NCBI GenBank assembly: GCA_016932895.1
Contig: JAFGCA010000048.1
Location: forward strand, 1-6,998
Source: Sedimentisphaerales bacterium
Lineage (GTDB): Bacteria; Planctomycetota; Phycisphaerae; Sedimentisphaerales; SG8-4
Length of the DNA: 6,998 nucleotides
Reading direction: 5' to 3'
Shown here piece after piece: positions 6,532 through 6,998 of the stretch. How positions within the stretch are numbered: the stretch's first letter is position 1; each line of letters begins with the position of its first letter. The notes beneath the pieces were generated by a model. It saw only the letters and a program-made list of their open reading frames with translations. It searched no databases and had not been told where the DNA came from. A program made the position numbers and the translations under genes.

Positions 6532-6998
6532 TTGGAACGTGAGAACTTGTGGGCGCCGTGGCGCATCCCGTATATCAAAGGCCTGGAGAGAACCGAAGGC
6601 TGTTTTCTCTGTCACAATCTTGCCCATCCGGAGCAGGACGACGAGAATCTTGTGCTCTGGCGCACCGAGCGGAGTCTCGTCGTGCTCAATCGGTTTCCCT
6701 ACAACAACGGTCACCTGCTGATCGCGCCGGCCCGGCACCTCGCCGACTGGGAAGAGACCTCGGACGACGAGATGCTCGAGCTGACCAAGCTCATGCGGGA
6801 ATCGCAGCGGGCCCTGTCGCTGACGCTCAATCCGCACGGCTTCAACGTGGGCCTGAACTTCGGCCGCTGTGCCGGGGCCGGCCTGCCCGGCCACATGCAC
6901 ATCCACGTGGTGCCGCGATGGGACGGCGACACGAACTTCATGAGCGTGTGCAGCGACACCGACGTGGTCAGTCAGTCGCTGATCGACCTGCTGGCGGA
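6532..6998 (+). CDS. HIT-family nucleotide hydrolase/transferase, Ap4A phosphorylase-like (3' end cut by window)
   Basis: 155 complete codons are visible and the gene runs off the window. The N-terminus (E-R-E-N-L-W-A-P-W-R-I-P-Y-I) matches the L-W-A-P-W-R-x-x-Y-I opening of bacterial HIT proteins related to mycobacterial Ap4A phosphorylase. C-F-L-C (24-27) is a likely zinc-binding pair. N-R-F-P-Y-N-N-G-H-L-L-I-A-P (53-66) is the HIT nucleotide-binding strand region. The histidine triad H-M-H-I-H (His121, His123, His125), followed by V-V-P-R-W-x-G-D-x-N-F, carries the catalytic nucleophile, expected to be His123. Family members cleave dinucleoside polyphosphates or other nucleotidyl bonds in the cytosol; the W-x-G-D-x-N-F context favours the Ap4A phosphorylase-like branch, but the exact substrate is inferred. 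It uses a TTG start after a strong ribosome site, 35 bp downstream of lipoprotein B, so it is probably co-transcribed. A functional link to the lipoproteins is not evident. Confidence 0.92.
   Translation, partial: MERENLWAPWRIPYIKGLERTEGCFLCHNLAHPEQDDENLVLWRTERSLVVLNRFPYNNGHLLIAPARHLADWEETSDDEMLELTKLMRESQRALSLTLNPHGFNVGLNFGRCAGAGLPGHMHIHVVPRWDGDTNFMSVCSDTDVVSQSLIDLLA

Overview
The window is a bacterial chromosomal segment with two oppositely oriented blocks. Flanking genes are GC-rich and two of them start with TTG. Both lipoproteins match a loosely conserved type I associate with planctomycetes and relatives, and the HIT and cysteine-cluster proteins are also compatible with that group. A Planctomycetota or other PVC-like source is therefore a reasonable but unproven guess; no rRNA or strongly taxon-specific marker is present.

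Minus strand, read right to left. A complete ilvD (dihydroxy-acid dehydratase, branched-chain amino acid and pantothenate synthesis) runs from about 4085 to 2412. After a 122-bp gap carrying a good promoter-like sequence comes a two-gene module: a 511-aa RecF/AAA_21-type ABC ATPase (2289-754), overlapped by 4 bp (ATGA) with a 218-aa TOPRIM/DUF4276-like protein (757-101). By hand count on sampled lines the module is poorer in GC (roughly 50-57%) than the flanking genes (roughly 63-65%). It looks like an accessory, probably defence-type, cassette next to a housekeeping gene. At the extreme left edge a further minus-strand reading frame shows the N-terminal cysteine cluster of a YkgJ-type protein, cut off by the window and lacking a standard start codon.

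Plus strand, read left to right. A clear sigma70-type promoter (4172-4199) in the 171-bp divergent gap drives a probable operon: lipoprotein A (4257-5405), lipoprotein B (5477-6496), and a HIT-family protein resembling Ap4A phosphorylase (6532 to beyond the window end). The two lipoproteins are divergent tandem paralogues sharing the same order of sequence blocks. The HIT gene follows after 35 bp, with a strong ribosome binding site and a TTG start.

The best candidate for an under-described system is the ATPase plus TOPRIM-like pair. It has the layout of split OLD-like systems such as PARIS, but its small subunit looks like a different family with altered TOPRIM motifs. The tandem lipoprotein pair is the second item worth attention. 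No RNA genes, CRISPR arrays, insertion sequences or convincing terminators were found.
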